Shown here: positions 40,601 to 44,770 of the stretch, piece by piece
Layout of the letters: each line of letters starts with the position of its first letter
Numbering within the stretch: position 1 is the stretch's first letter
Assembly (NCBI GenBank): GCA_032433765.1
Contig: JAVIAB010000124.1
Coordinates: 71,039,746-71,103,745, forward strand
Direction of reading: 5' to 3'
Source of the DNA: Megaustenia siamemsis
Taxonomy: Eukaryota; Mollusca; Gastropoda; Stylommatophora; Ariophantidae
DNA length: 64,000 nucleotides
Program-made: the position numbers and the translations under genes
Notes under the pieces: model-generated
The model's input: only the letters and a program-made list of their open reading frames with translations
Told to the model about the DNA's origin: nothing
Database searches by the model: none

Positions 40601-43600
40601 AAGATGTTAATGTTTCTTGATGTTCTATTTATGTTCACGATTTCAGTTTTGTCTACATTTCTCTTCATATCATGCTGATAGCAGTTTTTTTGCAGTGAAT
40701 TTATATGCGACTGTAGATGGTGTTCTGTTTTTGTATATCAGGCATTGATCATCGGTGAAGAGCTGATTATCCATAATAATTTATATGAACAGTAAGACAT
40801 CCCTGTCTAACTCCAGATGTTACTTGAAACAATTTTGATAGACCAGCATTTGTTCTAATCGAACTTTCATAATTACCATACAAAGGTTTAACAATGGTCT
40901 TTTAACTCCGTATTTCTCCAAGATGGGCCCAACACTTGCATCAATTTCATAATCAGCAATTAGTTACAAAGATTTCCCTACATAAAAATCTGATGCCTTG
41001 GTTTTGTATCTGTCTATAGAAGAACATGTACAGTTGCTTCCAATACTGCATGAAGTGTTAGGCAGTTAGTTATTTGTGGTTGATGTCATGCCCAGTCACT
41101 GTGTCGAACTTCTTGCAGAAACTATTAATTATTATTATTAATATTATTATTATTAATTATTGTTATAAATTAACACTTAAAATTGACATGTAGGTTTTTT
41201 CCCATCTGTTTGGCTTTTTTTGGTCTGGTGTACAGGATCATCTAAAAAATATATGGAAGGTATGAAACATAAATGTACACTTTTTTTTTTCAAAATGTAT
41301 GAATCAATGAAATTGAGGCAATTGACTATTGGGATCATGGTTGGAGATTTCACTTCTGAGCAGTCAATGATCAATAGCAACTAAAAGAGAGATACAATTT
41401 CACTCACATTTGCTGCATAACATCATTAAGGAAAACACCATCAAACAAGTCATGATACTCCAGAGGATGCCCATCATTTGCCTTGAATGTTTCCACCTAA
41501 AAATACAACTGAAATATAAACTAACAAAAGAGACACAACAGTTCCTTACCAAAAATAAATGTCAATAAAACGTATTGAATTCATTTTTTTTTTTTAAAGA
41601 TTGCAAACACAATCATCATTGCCAGCATAAGTTATTCTAGAATATTTCTAAGAGCTTTAGTGGATTCCATTATTGGATGTCACAAAATGAATTAAAAATC
41701 AAACTAATCAAAACTTCTGAAAAATTACATGGTAAAAGAAGACTTAAGAAATTGTATATAACTGTAATTTTTTATGTCTTTAATTTTAATTTATAGAGCA
41801 AAGGTTTCCAACCTTTAGATCACAATCATTAATGTTTTTTCCCACTGTTTCAAATTGCTACTATAAAACATTCTACATGTGGATATAACACTGATTGTTT
41901 TAATAAATAAGAGGAAGTGGTTTTAAATATACCACGGTGGATGCTTCAAAGACAGTAAAATATCACTTCATTGAGTGCCATCTCTGCATCGAAGGTTGGC
42001 CCCCATGGAGCACCATTCCACTCTGTCTCTTGCTTTGATGGTGCAGATTGTCATAGGCGGACTTATCCATCTTTTGATGTTACTCATCCATGTTAATTTT
42101 GGTCTGCCTCTGCCTTTTTTTACCTTGTATTTTACCACTGTACATTTTGAGTGATTTGTTAAATAAACATTTACTTCCCAGAAAAAATCTCTGGCTTAGA
42201 GGCTGGATGAACCTTGGACACTTATCAGTCTGAAAAAAATCTGCCACTTCTGAAAATCAAACTGGACCCTTCTGATCAGGAAGCATGCACATTAACCACT
42301 CAACCAAGATACCCAATACAACAAATAAAATAGTTTGACATATGATAAGATGGAAAAGATCAAAATATGACACAACTAGCTTTTAATCAACGCTACAAAA
42401 ACATAGGACCAAGGGGTAAATCATAAAAAAGAAGAAATTATAGAATATTAGAACCACCAGGAAACATAGCAGGAGAGGCCAACAGAAGAGCAAAAGACTG
42501 CAAGCTATATCACCCCTTGATGCTGAAAAGCAAATGAAGAAAGAAAATTGATGCTGAAAAGCAAATGAAGAAAGAAAGAAGAAGTGTCTAAGGCATGAAT
42601 TCAAATCCTGGTTTGGGACGCCCAATATTTTCTGATGTTATTTGTGGATTTTTCACAGGTTGCTGTAAAAATATCAATTTCCTATATAATTTGTTTGTTA
42701 TTATATTGTCTTCAATTGTATAATCATTAACACTTTTGTTATCTATGGGTAATGGGAGTCTGCAGAGGTTAGTTATCAATCTGAAAATCTTGGTCTGAAG
42801 AGACCTAGTAATGATTACTTATTAATAAGAGGAGACAACAGAATGTCTCCTCTTATTAATAAGTAATCATTACTAGGTCTCTTTTTATTAACAAGTACTG
42901 TACCTTTACAAAGTCAATTTGTAGGCATTAATTAAGTCATTTTTTCCTTCAAACTATTTGTATTTTTGCTTGAATTTCTGTATAACTTGATTTGCCCTCA
43001 ATTTAAGTTTTGCTGCCTCTTTACTTTGTAAGTACACATGCTCTTTCATTGTCAAGTAAAATGCAGTAAATAAGGATCAATTGCACTATTATATTGTTAA
43101 TTGAAATGCTAGATTTAATTATTGTCTCTGCCAGGCCATCAAAATAGTTTATATTATCCTACTGTTTTTTGTAAAAATGTGTAGGAAGAATATACTTTTG
43201 GCAAAATTTTCATGCTTTTCACAACAGTTGCCACTTAAGTTTTTGTTACCTCTGCATTGTTTTTAAAATTATTTGAAAATTATTTGAAAATATGATTGTG
43301 GTAATTGATATCTTATCCTAGATTACAATACCAACGTAAAAAAAACTACAGCATTAATACACAAATTCTTCCAAATTTGACATCTTGCCATGTTCAAACA
43401 TTGTCCCCCTCTGTGTACCTTCCTAATTGCCATTTCCGGTGACTCTTGAGTGTTTGATTTGTTTCCATTGCTGGATTTTTCTTTTCTTCTGATTTCGTGA
43501 GATACGATCTCACGTAATGAGAAAAAAAATTCACCAATTTTCAAGAAATATGTCGATTTTCCTTTCTTTTTTTTTTCTGCTATGACCACGTAAATTTCCT

Positions 43601-44770
43601 CAGTCGCCTGCCAACATCAAACAACCCGTTGTAATTCTGGAAATGCAGTGAATAATGCTATGAGGTAGCCAAACATATTGATGGACATACGCCGTCCGTA
43701 CCAATAGACATTGTAACATGTCTGACTCCTGAGGTCAAATTCGGGTCATAAATCAACCAAACAGGAAATTCTAGTTTCCCATATCTGCCCTAGTGTAAAC
43801 ACACAGCTGTGTATCAAAAAGTTCAAAGAAAACACTATTTATAGCTCCTAATGTTACAATTAAGTGGTAGTAATTTTTACTATGGTATCGTAAACACGTC
43901 AGTCAGACATCGTAATCTAGGGTTAAAGTTAATCATTTATGTTTTGTGTATAGTCTTCACTTCAGTGTCTCTTCACTGTCACTTTTATACTTTTATGGCA
44001 TTTATTACTGATCCATCTGCATGTATTGCATATATAAGTTTTTAGCTGCATTTTATTAATCTACTCTGTTTACTTCCTCTATAGATTTCAGAGCTTTAAT
44101 TTTCCATATATTTTGAAAAATTGGAAATTTCCATCTTCTTCATAGTTAAAATACTCGTAATTCGCTTTAATAACTCTGTTAAATACTGTTTGATGTAGGA
44201 CTTTATTATAAGCACAACAAATTTTGTAGATGTCACTTGTACATACTAATTCAACTTGCATCACACAAACATTTTGAGTTTCGCATGAGCAACTAAAACT
44301 ACAATATTAGGTGACAAAAATTGTGCATGAAATTTTGACTAAATCATGTGGTGTAGCTAGCAGGGGAGATAACAATTATATATTTCTGATTAATAATTTT
44401 GAGGACATATTTTAATATGATTATAAATAATGTATTAAAATAAAAAATATATTGGTTACATTTAGCATATTTTTTAATAATTAAAATAGATTATAATGTT
44501 TACATTATTTTAATATTGATTTGTGTGAAGGAAAAGAAAACAGAAAGTGAACAGTGATTCAAAATAAAAAATTATATGACAAGGTTATTTTTTATATTCA
44601 CTGTAAAATGTAATGATAATAACAAGACAATAATATGAAAAACAAAAATAACTAATATGAAGAGCACACATTATTAATCCAATAAAATTTGTCATTATCA
44701 AAATTATAAAACTTCTACTTACCCAAAGAACAAGTGGACTTTGCATATACAACTTTTCTGAATCAGCCAT
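4551..44770 (-). CDS. CCDC88: CCDC88-family (girdin/Daple-like, Hook-related) gene, 5' half, 12 coding exons
   Basis: Family members are large cytoplasmic proteins with an N-terminal HOOK domain that binds microtubules and dynein, a long coiled coil, and C-terminal signalling motifs. Coding joins are 44770-44723, 41496-41408, 39132-39027, 37409-37340, 36239-36097, 29574-29446, 22754-22600, 15435-15354, 15135-15064, 7924-7838, 7100-6954 and 4686-4551, giving 421 codons plus one base. Every acceptor ends in AG, every donor starts with GT, and all phases agree across joins. Diagnostic strings are SPLVLWVETF (residues 11-20), LGCAVQC (119-125), FYKAR (321-325), ETKAMLEDQL (338-347) and SMNES (402-406). 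These match girdin/Daple more closely than the shorter HOOK1-3 proteins, which lack the last three. The exon after 4551 was not found in the window, so the rest of the coiled coil and the C-terminus lie off the left edge. Assignment to one vertebrate paralogue is not possible. Confidence 0.9.
4687..5735. mobile_element. Intron 11 with a possible mariner N-terminus at 5026
   Basis: At 5026-5085 the plus strand encodes MDAELKECTIQERPTVVR, which resembles the first residues of some mariner/Tc transposases, followed at once by unrelated AT-rich sequence. If correct it is an internally deleted element. The rest of the interval shows nothing recognisable. Confidence 0.3.
5736..5951 (-). mobile_element. 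LINE C-terminal Cys/His tail fragment
   Basis: The minus strand encodes CSFCGRVCLSNIGRISHERS followed by C, a CCHC-like finger found at the C-terminus of several invertebrate LINE ORF2 proteins. It is related to the tail at about 560-620. No RT is attached. Confidence 0.55.
6070..6720 (+). pseudogene. Tc1/mariner (IS630) superfamily transposase remnant
   Basis: The DDE domain can be read across several frames: FNDEAWFHLSSYINSQSN with the first Asp, then GPKFFNATINAE, LTEQEIKEAWF*QDG with the second Asp, and SPDLTLPDYYLW with the third. Stops and frameshifts break it. The helix-turn-helix half is missing or lies elsewhere. It is in intron 11, opposite in strand to the host gene. Confidence 0.75.
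6954..7100 (-). CDS. CCDC88: CCDC88-like coding exon 11
   Basis: It encodes residues 328-376. It starts ELKEDNAILEETKAMLEDQL, nearly identical to the family's 'LREDN-LIETKAMLEEQL' block, and ends QQIEELSR. The acceptor follows a long T tract; the donor is GTTAGT. A degraded minus-strand LINE 3' end (from about 7160) lies only some 60 bp upstream of the acceptor. Confidence 0.9.
7160..7740 (-). mobile_element. Degraded LINE family D 3' half
   Basis: The plus-strand text of this stretch follows the family D 3' end at 3150-3720 and 17140-17700 (GATATAATTTGCAGTCTTTT, CCATCTTTTTCATGGT, ACTTCATCT, AGGTATTTAAAT), with many substitutions. It fills most of the 737-bp intron between exons 11 and 10. 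Confidence 0.75.
7838..7924 (-). CDS. CCDC88: CCDC88-like coding exon 10
   Basis: It encodes residues 299-327, ASKVDMYEKEILKYKERL then the signature FYKAR (321-325). The acceptor is TATTTCAG and the donor GTATGT, phase 0 on both sides. Confidence 0.9.
8040..8285 (+). mobile_element. tRNA-derived SINE, head truncated, with an internal duplication
   Basis: It shares the body of the SINE at 10242-10498 (GGCTTCC, CACCCAGCCTTTAATGGGTA, GGCACGGGCGTAATACCGAC, CACCATATTCCCT, TGGCGTGA). A 45-bp segment ending in CCCTATACGC is present twice in tandem (about 8156-8201 and 8202-8248). The tRNA-like head is absent. Confidence 0.8.
8778..9656 (+). mobile_element. piggyBac deletion derivative
   Basis: It starts TTAACTCTTTCTGGACC and ends with an inverted copy of CTCTTTYWGGAMC before a mutated TTCA. 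At 9048 the plus strand opens MATATASTSWS then a stop and KRYTAEQARSMFATLLLSDS, the N-terminus expected of a piggyBac transposase, after which the coding region is missing. A non-autonomous copy made by internal deletion is the simplest reading. Confidence 0.65.
9657..10241. other. Intron 9 sequence, unassigned
   Basis: No exon or recognised element. A T-rich run lies near 9980. Confidence 0.4.
10242..10498 (-). mobile_element. Full tRNA-derived SINE with target-site duplication
   Basis: Read on the minus strand it begins with a tRNA-like head holding an A box (TAGCTCAGTGGTTAGTG) and a B box (GGTTTGATCC), then the body shared with 8040-8285, and ends in (AAAGT) repeats. It is flanked by AGAGATATCYGCAT at 10228-10241 and 10499-10512, a 14-bp duplication with one mismatch. 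Confidence 0.85.
10513..11120. other. Intron 9 sequence, unassigned
   Basis: Purine-rich; short GAGA runs near 10640-10700. No recognised gene or element. Confidence 0.35.
11121..11810. mobile_element. 690-bp TIR element, TA flanks (Tc1/mariner-type MITE candidate)
   Basis: The two ends are inverted copies over about 40 bp: TAGTTCGTTTCAAATCATG with GCCCAACTT on the left, and TAGTCCGTTTCATAAGTCG with GCCCAACTT on the right (minus strand). TA dinucleotides flank both ends. The interior holds no transposase that I recognise, only short ORFs. Confidence 0.6.
12251..12673. repeat. Left inverted arm of foldback element
   Basis: Tip GGTTATGGAAGGCCCGGTAT, then AACCGCCCGTGCCA, then CTCATCTCCCAAACAAAG, then CCGCCTATCCACCATAT at the inner end. 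Each block has its complement in order in the right arm. Confidence 0.85.
13016..13912 (+). CDS. Captured fragment: two tandem Cys-rich, N-glycosylated extracellular-type domains
   Basis: It is a 298-codon uninterrupted ORF. Residues about 47-139 and 160-247 are two copies of one domain sharing CSSS/CGSS, ENI-CC, PCY-RIA-NGITV, C, and SY-(V/L)C. Seven or more N-glycosylation sequons (NWS, NHS, NVT, NLT, NET, NFS, NYT) point to a secreted or extracellular origin; the SYSLCG and TLFLNDVQV pieces hint at an immunoglobulin-like fold, which is inference. No signal peptide or membrane segment is evident. Right after the second domain is AAG|GTCAGG, a good splice-donor consensus, so this is probably genomic exon sequence carried by the element and not a complete gene. 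I do not recognise the parent gene. Confidence 0.6.
   Translation: MCLTQKHMCFLTKDLFLGDSRKISPMDGRINCIISPIYDSLPEVYDVNKAVLSLQVNNVHTYNWSGLCSSSSFIANTENIIGLCCSETAMPCYPRIAFNGITVTTNHSPCVCHISTPQKEILNVTTSYAVCDINDHKPGASCMIDTTVAPSTSSAEPDLWNVNLTLFLNDVQVNETSESCGSSYKKRAENIKFCCYKGDLPCYRRIALNGITVVENFSSCVNYTFTSKSESVKVTKSYSLCGFTNYKVRWLLLDWNDNLPPMCVYMFGIGVINDGLTSSSATTIIIFGRTRTSMVYGG
13889..14312. repeat. Right inverted arm of foldback element
   Basis: Begins GAACTTCCATGGTATATGG and ends CCTTCCATAACCAATAACC. The ORF in the interior runs a few codons into this arm before its stop, so the final residues of that ORF are arm sequence and not captured gene. Confidence 0.85.
14313..14525 (+). mobile_element. LINE RNase H tail fragment
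   Basis: The plus strand encodes GRAQDFDSHESMSLIRMKEM, the same text as the tail of the RNase H fragment at 36540-37172, and ends ATGATGATG. It abuts the foldback element. Confidence 0.7.
14526..15063. other. Intron 9 sequence next to exon 9, unassigned
   Basis: AT-rich; nothing recognised. Confidence 0.4.
15064..15135 (-). CDS. CCDC88: CCDC88-like coding exon 9
   Basis: It encodes residues 275-298, including SLRDELDIMKEK, which matches 'AYRDELDSLREKA' in the family coiled coil. The acceptor is ATTTTCCCAG and the donor GTACTT, both phase 0. Intron 9 (7.1 kb) contains the foldback element. Confidence 0.87.
15354..15435 (-). CDS. CCDC88: CCDC88-like coding exon 8
   Basis: The first base completes Leu247; residues 248-274 are acidic coiled coil (EDRQECLSDLKEEFQE and on to QLKSE). 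The acceptor is TCTTTTAG and the donor GTAGTG, phase 0. The next intron is only 218 bp, the shortest in the gene and the only one with no recognisable transposon. Confidence 0.85.
15600..15715 (+). mobile_element. SINE head fragment
   Basis: It contains TAGCTCACTAACTAGTGAAT, a decayed tRNA-like A-box region, and GGCTACTGGGTTCCATCC, related to the SINE at 10242-10498. It is strongly diverged. Confidence 0.5.
15716..16035 (-). mobile_element. LINE family F 3' end
   Basis: The text parallels 29752-30070 and 62735-63065 (CTTGCCACA..., AAGGAGCTGATG, TTCTCTAGG, CATGTCATCTCATCACATGG, CACCTTCTTCTCTTGATTA). In the RT-coding orientation it is on the minus strand. Confidence 0.65.
16045..16240 (+). mobile_element. 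Highly diverged SINE body
   Basis: It retains AATGGTTACCAGATTTTT, TTGGCATTATACTGACTAC and AGGCATGGAGGGTAACTTT in the order found in the SINE at 8040-8285. No tandem or coding content. Confidence 0.4.
16250..17095 (+). mobile_element. LINE family F RT fragment
   Basis: The plus strand shows broken RT text: RSHFDQIFTLTIMLEEYVKM, LDFYDQKGFQ, NRMEYLEAIWNTIKNH, and DDLDFVEDVDLTNH in place of the FADD motif. Stops and shifts are many. It lies tail to tail with the minus-strand family D copy at 17110. Confidence 0.6.
17110..19140 (-). mobile_element. LINE family D, longest copy, including part of the endonuclease
   Basis: From right to left on the minus strand: endonuclease C-terminal text near 18860-18990, PEDWQQAIIVPIWKNKDSNQ (RT start, about 18370-18430), RT palm text near 18140, and LLFTDYQALIHGKMEDLQEHL, in which the catalytic FADD has become FTDY. 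Then come INKAEVMNIAK, KQVEEFKYLGSLVTNDNSQT and SDKIRNEEL. Frames are broken; it is dead. Confidence 0.8.
19141..19539. other. Intron 7 sequence, unassigned
   Basis: Nothing recognised. Confidence 0.4.
19540..19990 (+). mobile_element. LINE family B' 3' end
   Basis: The plus strand holds YEPVLTYGCESWTI, RMLRIPWTAR, MRREQLEYIVTTRKIEGRRD and RDMITYASRPGT followed by TGATGATGA. It matches the nested copy at 1021-1345. Frameshifted. Confidence 0.75.
20071..20242. repeat. 42-bp tandem repeat, about 4 copies
   Basis: The unit is AATAATTTCATCTACAATAA followed by AGAGAAGAAGGTTGGCATATGC. Because 42 is a multiple of three, it stays open on both strands and gives two spurious repetitive ORFs. Confidence 0.9.
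20450..22055. repeat. ~93-bp satellite array, 17 copies
   Basis: Each unit carries GTCCAATAAGTAAGACATCA, then a GACATCAG-CCT-CTGATGTC inverted repeat, CTCTTGGAAAACTGTAAAAA, and the 10-bp palindrome GTGCATGCAC followed by a (GT)n G-run of variable length. Units differ mainly in the A-run, GT-run and G-run lengths and by a CTAGCCCT/CTAACCT variant. It lies in intron 7. Confidence 0.95.
22197..22325 (+). mobile_element. SINE-like short repeat, copy 1
   Basis: It shares ATCTGCCTG-ATGGCG-GGG, CACGCAAAATTCAGT and a tail of GCGAACGCAAACAAAC with the 150-bp insertion at 53470-53619 (which is inverted relative to it). No tRNA-like head was seen. Confidence 0.5.
22600..22754 (-). CDS. CCDC88: CCDC88-like coding exon 7
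   Basis: It encodes residues 196-246 plus two bases. It begins LATELGQERDYY, matching 'LTQERDYL' of the family, then a short linker and MALELAECKANLRQLRQQ, which opens the coiled coil with clear heptad spacing. The acceptor is TTATTTCAG and the donor GTAAGT. Intron 7 after it, about 7.2 kb, holds the 93-bp satellite. Confidence 0.88.
22935..23300 (+). mobile_element. LINE D-like RT C-terminal fragment
   Basis: The plus strand reads EIDNRCSKAK, then EMRCLRITLNVTRKDKIRYG and TPVLDHF, the block found after the RT in family D, with stops and shifts. Confidence 0.6.
23301..24200. other. Purine-rich intron sequence
   Basis: Long A/G-rich stretches (GAGA, AAAGAAAG) on the plus strand, no stable coding signal. 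Spurious ORFs on the pyrimidine strand were ignored. Confidence 0.4.
24201..25787. mobile_element. LTR-retrotransposon-like noncoding region, left of piggyBac
   Basis: No ORF of note. It holds a ~211-bp imperfect direct repeat (TTATTCAAGAT, AGCACTTGAACGAGACACTC at about 24520 and 24732) and a 42-bp direct repeat at about 25214-25298 (AAGTGGCCAAATAAGCGTGA). Its last 95 bp recur just right of the piggyBac element. An LTR or UTR origin is inference. Confidence 0.35.
25788..28024 (-). mobile_element. piggyBac element, approximate ends at TTAA sites
   Basis: The right end is TTAA at 28021-28024 and reads, on the minus strand, TTAACTCCTTCAGCCC, resembling the TTAACTCTTTC ends at 8778 and 50224. 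The left end is placed at the TTAA at 25788-25791 (TTAACTCTATGG), which is a weaker match. About 2.2 kb, a normal size for the superfamily. Inserted in intron 6 in the host-gene orientation. Confidence 0.55.
26090..27869 (-). pseudogene. piggyBac transposase with two frameshifts
   Basis: This is a cut-and-paste transposase of the DDE_Tnp_1_7 family. An acidic N-terminus (27869-27600) leads to FLGVPGPMH, YDYFSLIIEESFYQFAADQT and EIKLFLHIYIVMGI. A frameshift near 27150 moves to the next frame, with NISIDEAMIAYNGRLSFKQY, WCIADSSTGYLLDFDVYVGK and HHFYFDNYFSS (the three Asp positions). A second shift near 26690 leads to MAMVWKDKKVVSLISS, NQFMGGVDRFDQLTSYY and a C-terminal Cys-rich domain (VCYFCAKSGHSGKR, CSLCQIHLGKGDCFAKYH). 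The catalytic residues are intact, so decay is probably recent. The true start could be the ATG near 27813, in another frame. Confidence 0.9.
28025..29440. mobile_element. LTR-like sequence right of piggyBac
   Basis: The first ~100 bp repeat 25693-25790 in the same orientation. Further on are promoter and polyadenylation-like strings (CCATATAAGAAGG near 28948, AGTAATAAATCAAG near 29050, GATTAAAGATG near 28413) and GC-richer text unlike the surrounding intron. No gag or pol text was found. Solo or decayed LTRs are the likeliest source. Confidence 0.35.
29446..29574 (-). CDS. CCDC88: CCDC88-like coding exon 6
   Basis: It encodes residues 153-195: VTDDCET at the start, then a Pro/Ser linker, then HLYRLIRERDQCAE, corresponding to 'HLRRLIDQRDEC' of Daple at the end of the HOOK domain. 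The acceptor is TTACCACAG, the donor GTAGTC, and both joins are phase 0. Intron 5 before it is 6.5 kb and intron 6 after it is 6.7 kb. Confidence 0.88.
29700..30065 (-). mobile_element. LINE family F 3' end
   Basis: Parallels 15716-16035 and 62735-63065 (CCTTTTGAGCTGAAG, GAGGAAGCTGATGAC, TTTCTCTAGGTCTG, CCCATCACATGGTCAACAT, CACCTTCTCTTGATGATATA). Minus-strand orientation. Confidence 0.65.
30066..30505. other. Intron 5 sequence with a C/A homopolymer junction
   Basis: A run of 11 C followed by about 10 A and AATAATAATAAT lies at 30353-30384. Nothing else recognised. Confidence 0.45.
30506..30690 (+). mobile_element. LINE family D 3' end, first copy
   Basis: Text from CTTCAACAAATACTATGAGA to GAAAAGCAAATGAACAAAAG repeats the 3' end of the copy that follows (31460-31650), showing two independent family D insertions side by side. 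Confidence 0.75.
30745..31655 (+). mobile_element. LINE family D, 5'-truncated copy
   Basis: It starts inside the RT at VRSGVRQGCVLSPLLFTTYM, continues through LLFADDQALIHETIEDL, KTEVMNVAKNKHNY, a frameshift, and then a 126-codon frame with SNKEITMEAKRALYNTIF, MKCVRQMTENSLRDKIRNEE and IKWFGHVTRQKEQN. It is the best preserved family D copy here. Confidence 0.85.
31656..32209. other. Intron 5 sequence, unassigned
   Basis: AT-rich with T and A homopolymer runs (31790, 32160-32188). Nothing recognised. Confidence 0.4.
32210..34532 (+). mobile_element. LINE family A: endonuclease end, full RT, start of tail
   Basis: Endonuclease text ILIGDLNAKVELDNRGFEEI is at 32295-32355, and SDHHLLIAKLK, the endonuclease His motif, at about 32596. 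The RT is the 375-codon frame at 32975-34102: FEELLNRHG, NGKATGPDEIPAEAIK, GYMIKLPKKGRL, EQAGFRKNRSCADQ, FIDYEKAFDSLDRRMLW, GVRQGCLLSSFLFLLAIDW and LDFADDIALLSH. A stop at 34100 and another at 32957 break the ORF. The tail resumes at 35799 after nested insertions. The 5' end is missing. This RTE-type polymerase is the most complete LINE in the window. Confidence 0.9.
34533..34870 (+). mobile_element. LINE family B 3' end nested in family A
   Basis: It encodes MVKVPWTAKKTNEEVLKEAN and on to MITYANRYGT, then TGATGATG. The 16-bp duplication ACCAGTCAAATACCAG flanks it at 34517-34532 and 34871-34886. Confidence 0.88.
34889..35787 (+). mobile_element. LINE D-like tail nested in family A
   Basis: It encodes AKQQIINSIFIPTLCYESQT, INTCEMRCLRKVTNN and WFGHLVRM, and after another insertion HGKRPRGRSRRRWIDAVTET. 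It is flanked by AAATACCAGTG at 34878-34888 and 35788-35798, which together restore the family A tail. Confidence 0.8.
35193..35566. mobile_element. Inverted-arm retroposon, possibly Penelope-like, nested in the D-like tail
   Basis: It is flanked by the 15-bp duplication CCTGGTCAGAATGAA (35178-35192 and 35567-35581). Two inverted arms (35213-35294 and about 35413-35483) share CCTGCTGAAGGCCTATTGGG followed by CCGAAACGTC and TTTAGTCTGTGTCGTCCACT. The string CTGnTGA-stem-GAAAC resembles a hammerhead ribozyme core, a hallmark of Penelope-like elements, but the conserved A after CTG is C here in both arms. No RT text. Confidence 0.55.
35799..36072 (+). mobile_element. LINE family A tail, resumed
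   Basis: It encodes IQRRRWSWI, FWNPQGKRQRGKPRNSWRR and MGKTWNDLKRMAKN, the same text as 60895-61170. It ends in GAAGAAGAGACAGAATAATAAAG only about 25 bp from the donor of host exon 5. Confidence 0.85.
36097..36239 (-). CDS. CCDC88: CCDC88-like coding exon 5
   Basis: Two bases complete codon 105 (Glu), then residues 106-152 follow. It holds the family hallmark LLLILGCAVQC (116-125) and the EQKEAFIDKIM segment, near the end of the HOOK domain. The acceptor is CTTTTTGCAG. The donor GTTACC is unusual, but it is fixed by the phase-0 join to exon 6, which restores the conserved EVT motif. A 3' LINE end lies only about 25 bp beyond the donor. Confidence 0.88.
36540..37172 (-). mobile_element. LINE RNase H domain remnant
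   Basis: On the minus strand from 37172: TDGSLIRHKRSAWAYTACSA (first catalytic Asp), MMMEVMAVTRA (Glu), then a damaged stretch, VTFVYIPGHARVQGNEKEDR and DVGRAQDFDNDESMSLLRMK. RNase H domains occur in I/Jockey-type LINEs. It occupies intron 4. Confidence 0.8.
37205..37320. repeat. ~20-bp purine-rich minisatellite next to exon 4
   Basis: About five imperfect units of GGAGACTGATACAAAGTGAA/GGAAACTGATA. It begins within 20 bp of the exon 4 donor on the intron side. Confidence 0.8.
37340..37409 (-). CDS. CCDC88: CCDC88-like coding exon 4 (70 bp)
   Basis: This small exon was found by asking for a 3n+1 exon between exons 3 and 5. It encodes residues 82-104, DVLQQLLIIRLPNINAI and on to QEPGK, plus one base of codon 105, matching the 'EVLQQLIVMNLPN' block of the family. 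The acceptor TCTTGTCCCCAG is strong; the donor GTTTGT is weak. A short purine-rich tandem repeat begins within about 20 bp of the donor on the intron side. Confidence 0.85.
37831..37875 (+). repeat. Short match to the foldback-element tip
   Basis: GTTATGG, then CCCAGTATCAGTGCAAACGA and ATTAAA, as in the tip at 12257-12300. Only about 45 bp are alike, so it may be a relic or chance similarity. Confidence 0.4.
38095..38240 (+). mobile_element. LINE family A endonuclease fragment
   Basis: It parallels 32245-32375 (CTACAATGTCAGATG; GAGACCTAAATGC as GGAAATCTAAACAC; GAAGAGATCATGGGAAAA). It is cut off at both ends. Confidence 0.65.
38241..39026. other. Intron 3 sequence, unassigned
   Basis: AT-rich; nothing recognised. 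Confidence 0.4.
39027..39132 (-). CDS. CCDC88: CCDC88-like coding exon 3
   Basis: The first base completes an isoleucine codon (residue 46), followed by residues 47-81 with the NVNRCVED, NWDLLVKNI and REFY segments of the HOOK domain. The acceptor is CCTAACAG and the donor GTAAGT, phase 0. Intron 3 is about 1.6 kb. Confidence 0.88.
39133..40065. other. Intron 2 sequence, unassigned
   Basis: Several 60-70 codon frames on the plus strand show no family motifs. I see no exon or element that I can name. Confidence 0.35.
40066..40870 (-). mobile_element. Diverged LINE RT C-terminal region (D-like)
   Basis: The minus strand encodes VDKTEIVNINRTSRNINILI, FKYWGNIFTKDNREIEA and, nearer 40780, damaged ADD-region text. 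Its 3' portion (40070-40270) follows family D text distantly. Confidence 0.6.
41120..41172. repeat. AT microsatellite
   Basis: Imperfect (ATT)n repeat, ATTATTATTAATATTATTAT and onward. Intron 2, about 235 bp from exon 2. Confidence 0.8.
41408..41496 (-). CDS. CCDC88: CCDC88-like coding exon 2
   Basis: It begins after the acceptor TATTTTTAG and encodes residues 17-45 plus two bases of codon 46. It contains the VETFKAND, DLFDGVFLNDVM and QQ(I) elements of the HOOK helical fold, matching the 'DLVDGIFLN' region of girdin and Daple. The donor is GTGAGT, phase 2. Intron 2 is about 2.3 kb. Confidence 0.9.
41985..42130 (-). mobile_element. LINE family E 3' end fragment
   Basis: It parallels 53106-53275 (GAAGGTTGG, CATTCCACTCTGTCTCTTGC, TTTGATGGTGCAG, TCTGCCTCTGCCT). 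Non-coding remnant in intron 1. Confidence 0.65.
42131..42315 (-). mobile_element. Diverged tRNA-type SINE
   Basis: CTTCCCAGAAAAAATC, GGCTGGATGAACC and TTAACCACTCAACCAAG keep the order seen in 10242-10498, including the complement of the A-box region. Confidence 0.5.
42350..42580 (+). mobile_element. LINE family D 3' end fragment
   Basis: Follows 31440-31640 (CTTTTAATCAACGCTAC, GGACCAAGGGG, AGGAAACATAGCAG, GATGCTGAAAAGCAAATGAA). The last 31 bp are duplicated in tandem (42518 and 42549). Confidence 0.75.
42798..42883. repeat. Perfect hairpin: 40-bp arms, 6-base loop
   Basis: The left arm 42798-42837 (AAGAGACCTAGTAATGATTA then CTTATTAATAAGAGGAGACA) is the exact reverse complement of 42844-42883; the loop is ACAGAA. 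All 40 positions pair. It lies in intron 1 and is not part of any element recognised here. Confidence 0.95.
42884..44722. other. Intron 1 sequence, largely unassigned
   Basis: AT-rich. No exon, RNA or transposon recognised. A short stretch at 43890-43930 (ATCGTAATCTAGGGTTAAAG) resembles 3966-3992, suggesting an unknown dispersed repeat. Confidence 0.4.
44723..44770 (-). CDS. CCDC88: CCDC88-like coding exon 1
   Basis: It encodes residues 1-16, MADSEKLYMQSPLVLW, the start of the HOOK domain. The start codon at 44770-44768 is the only ATG in frame ahead of the conserved SPLVLW motif; a stop lies in the frame just upstream. The donor is GTAAGT and the exon ends in phase 0. Intron 1 is about 3.2 kb. 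Confidence 0.9.

Noticed and set aside
42798..42883. Rho-independent terminator
   Set aside because: The hairpin is too long and AT-rich and the setting is a eukaryotic intron.
43323..43589. 88-codon minus-strand ORF in intron 1
   Set aside because: No recognisable domain, no repeat-family match and no splice context; unsupported.
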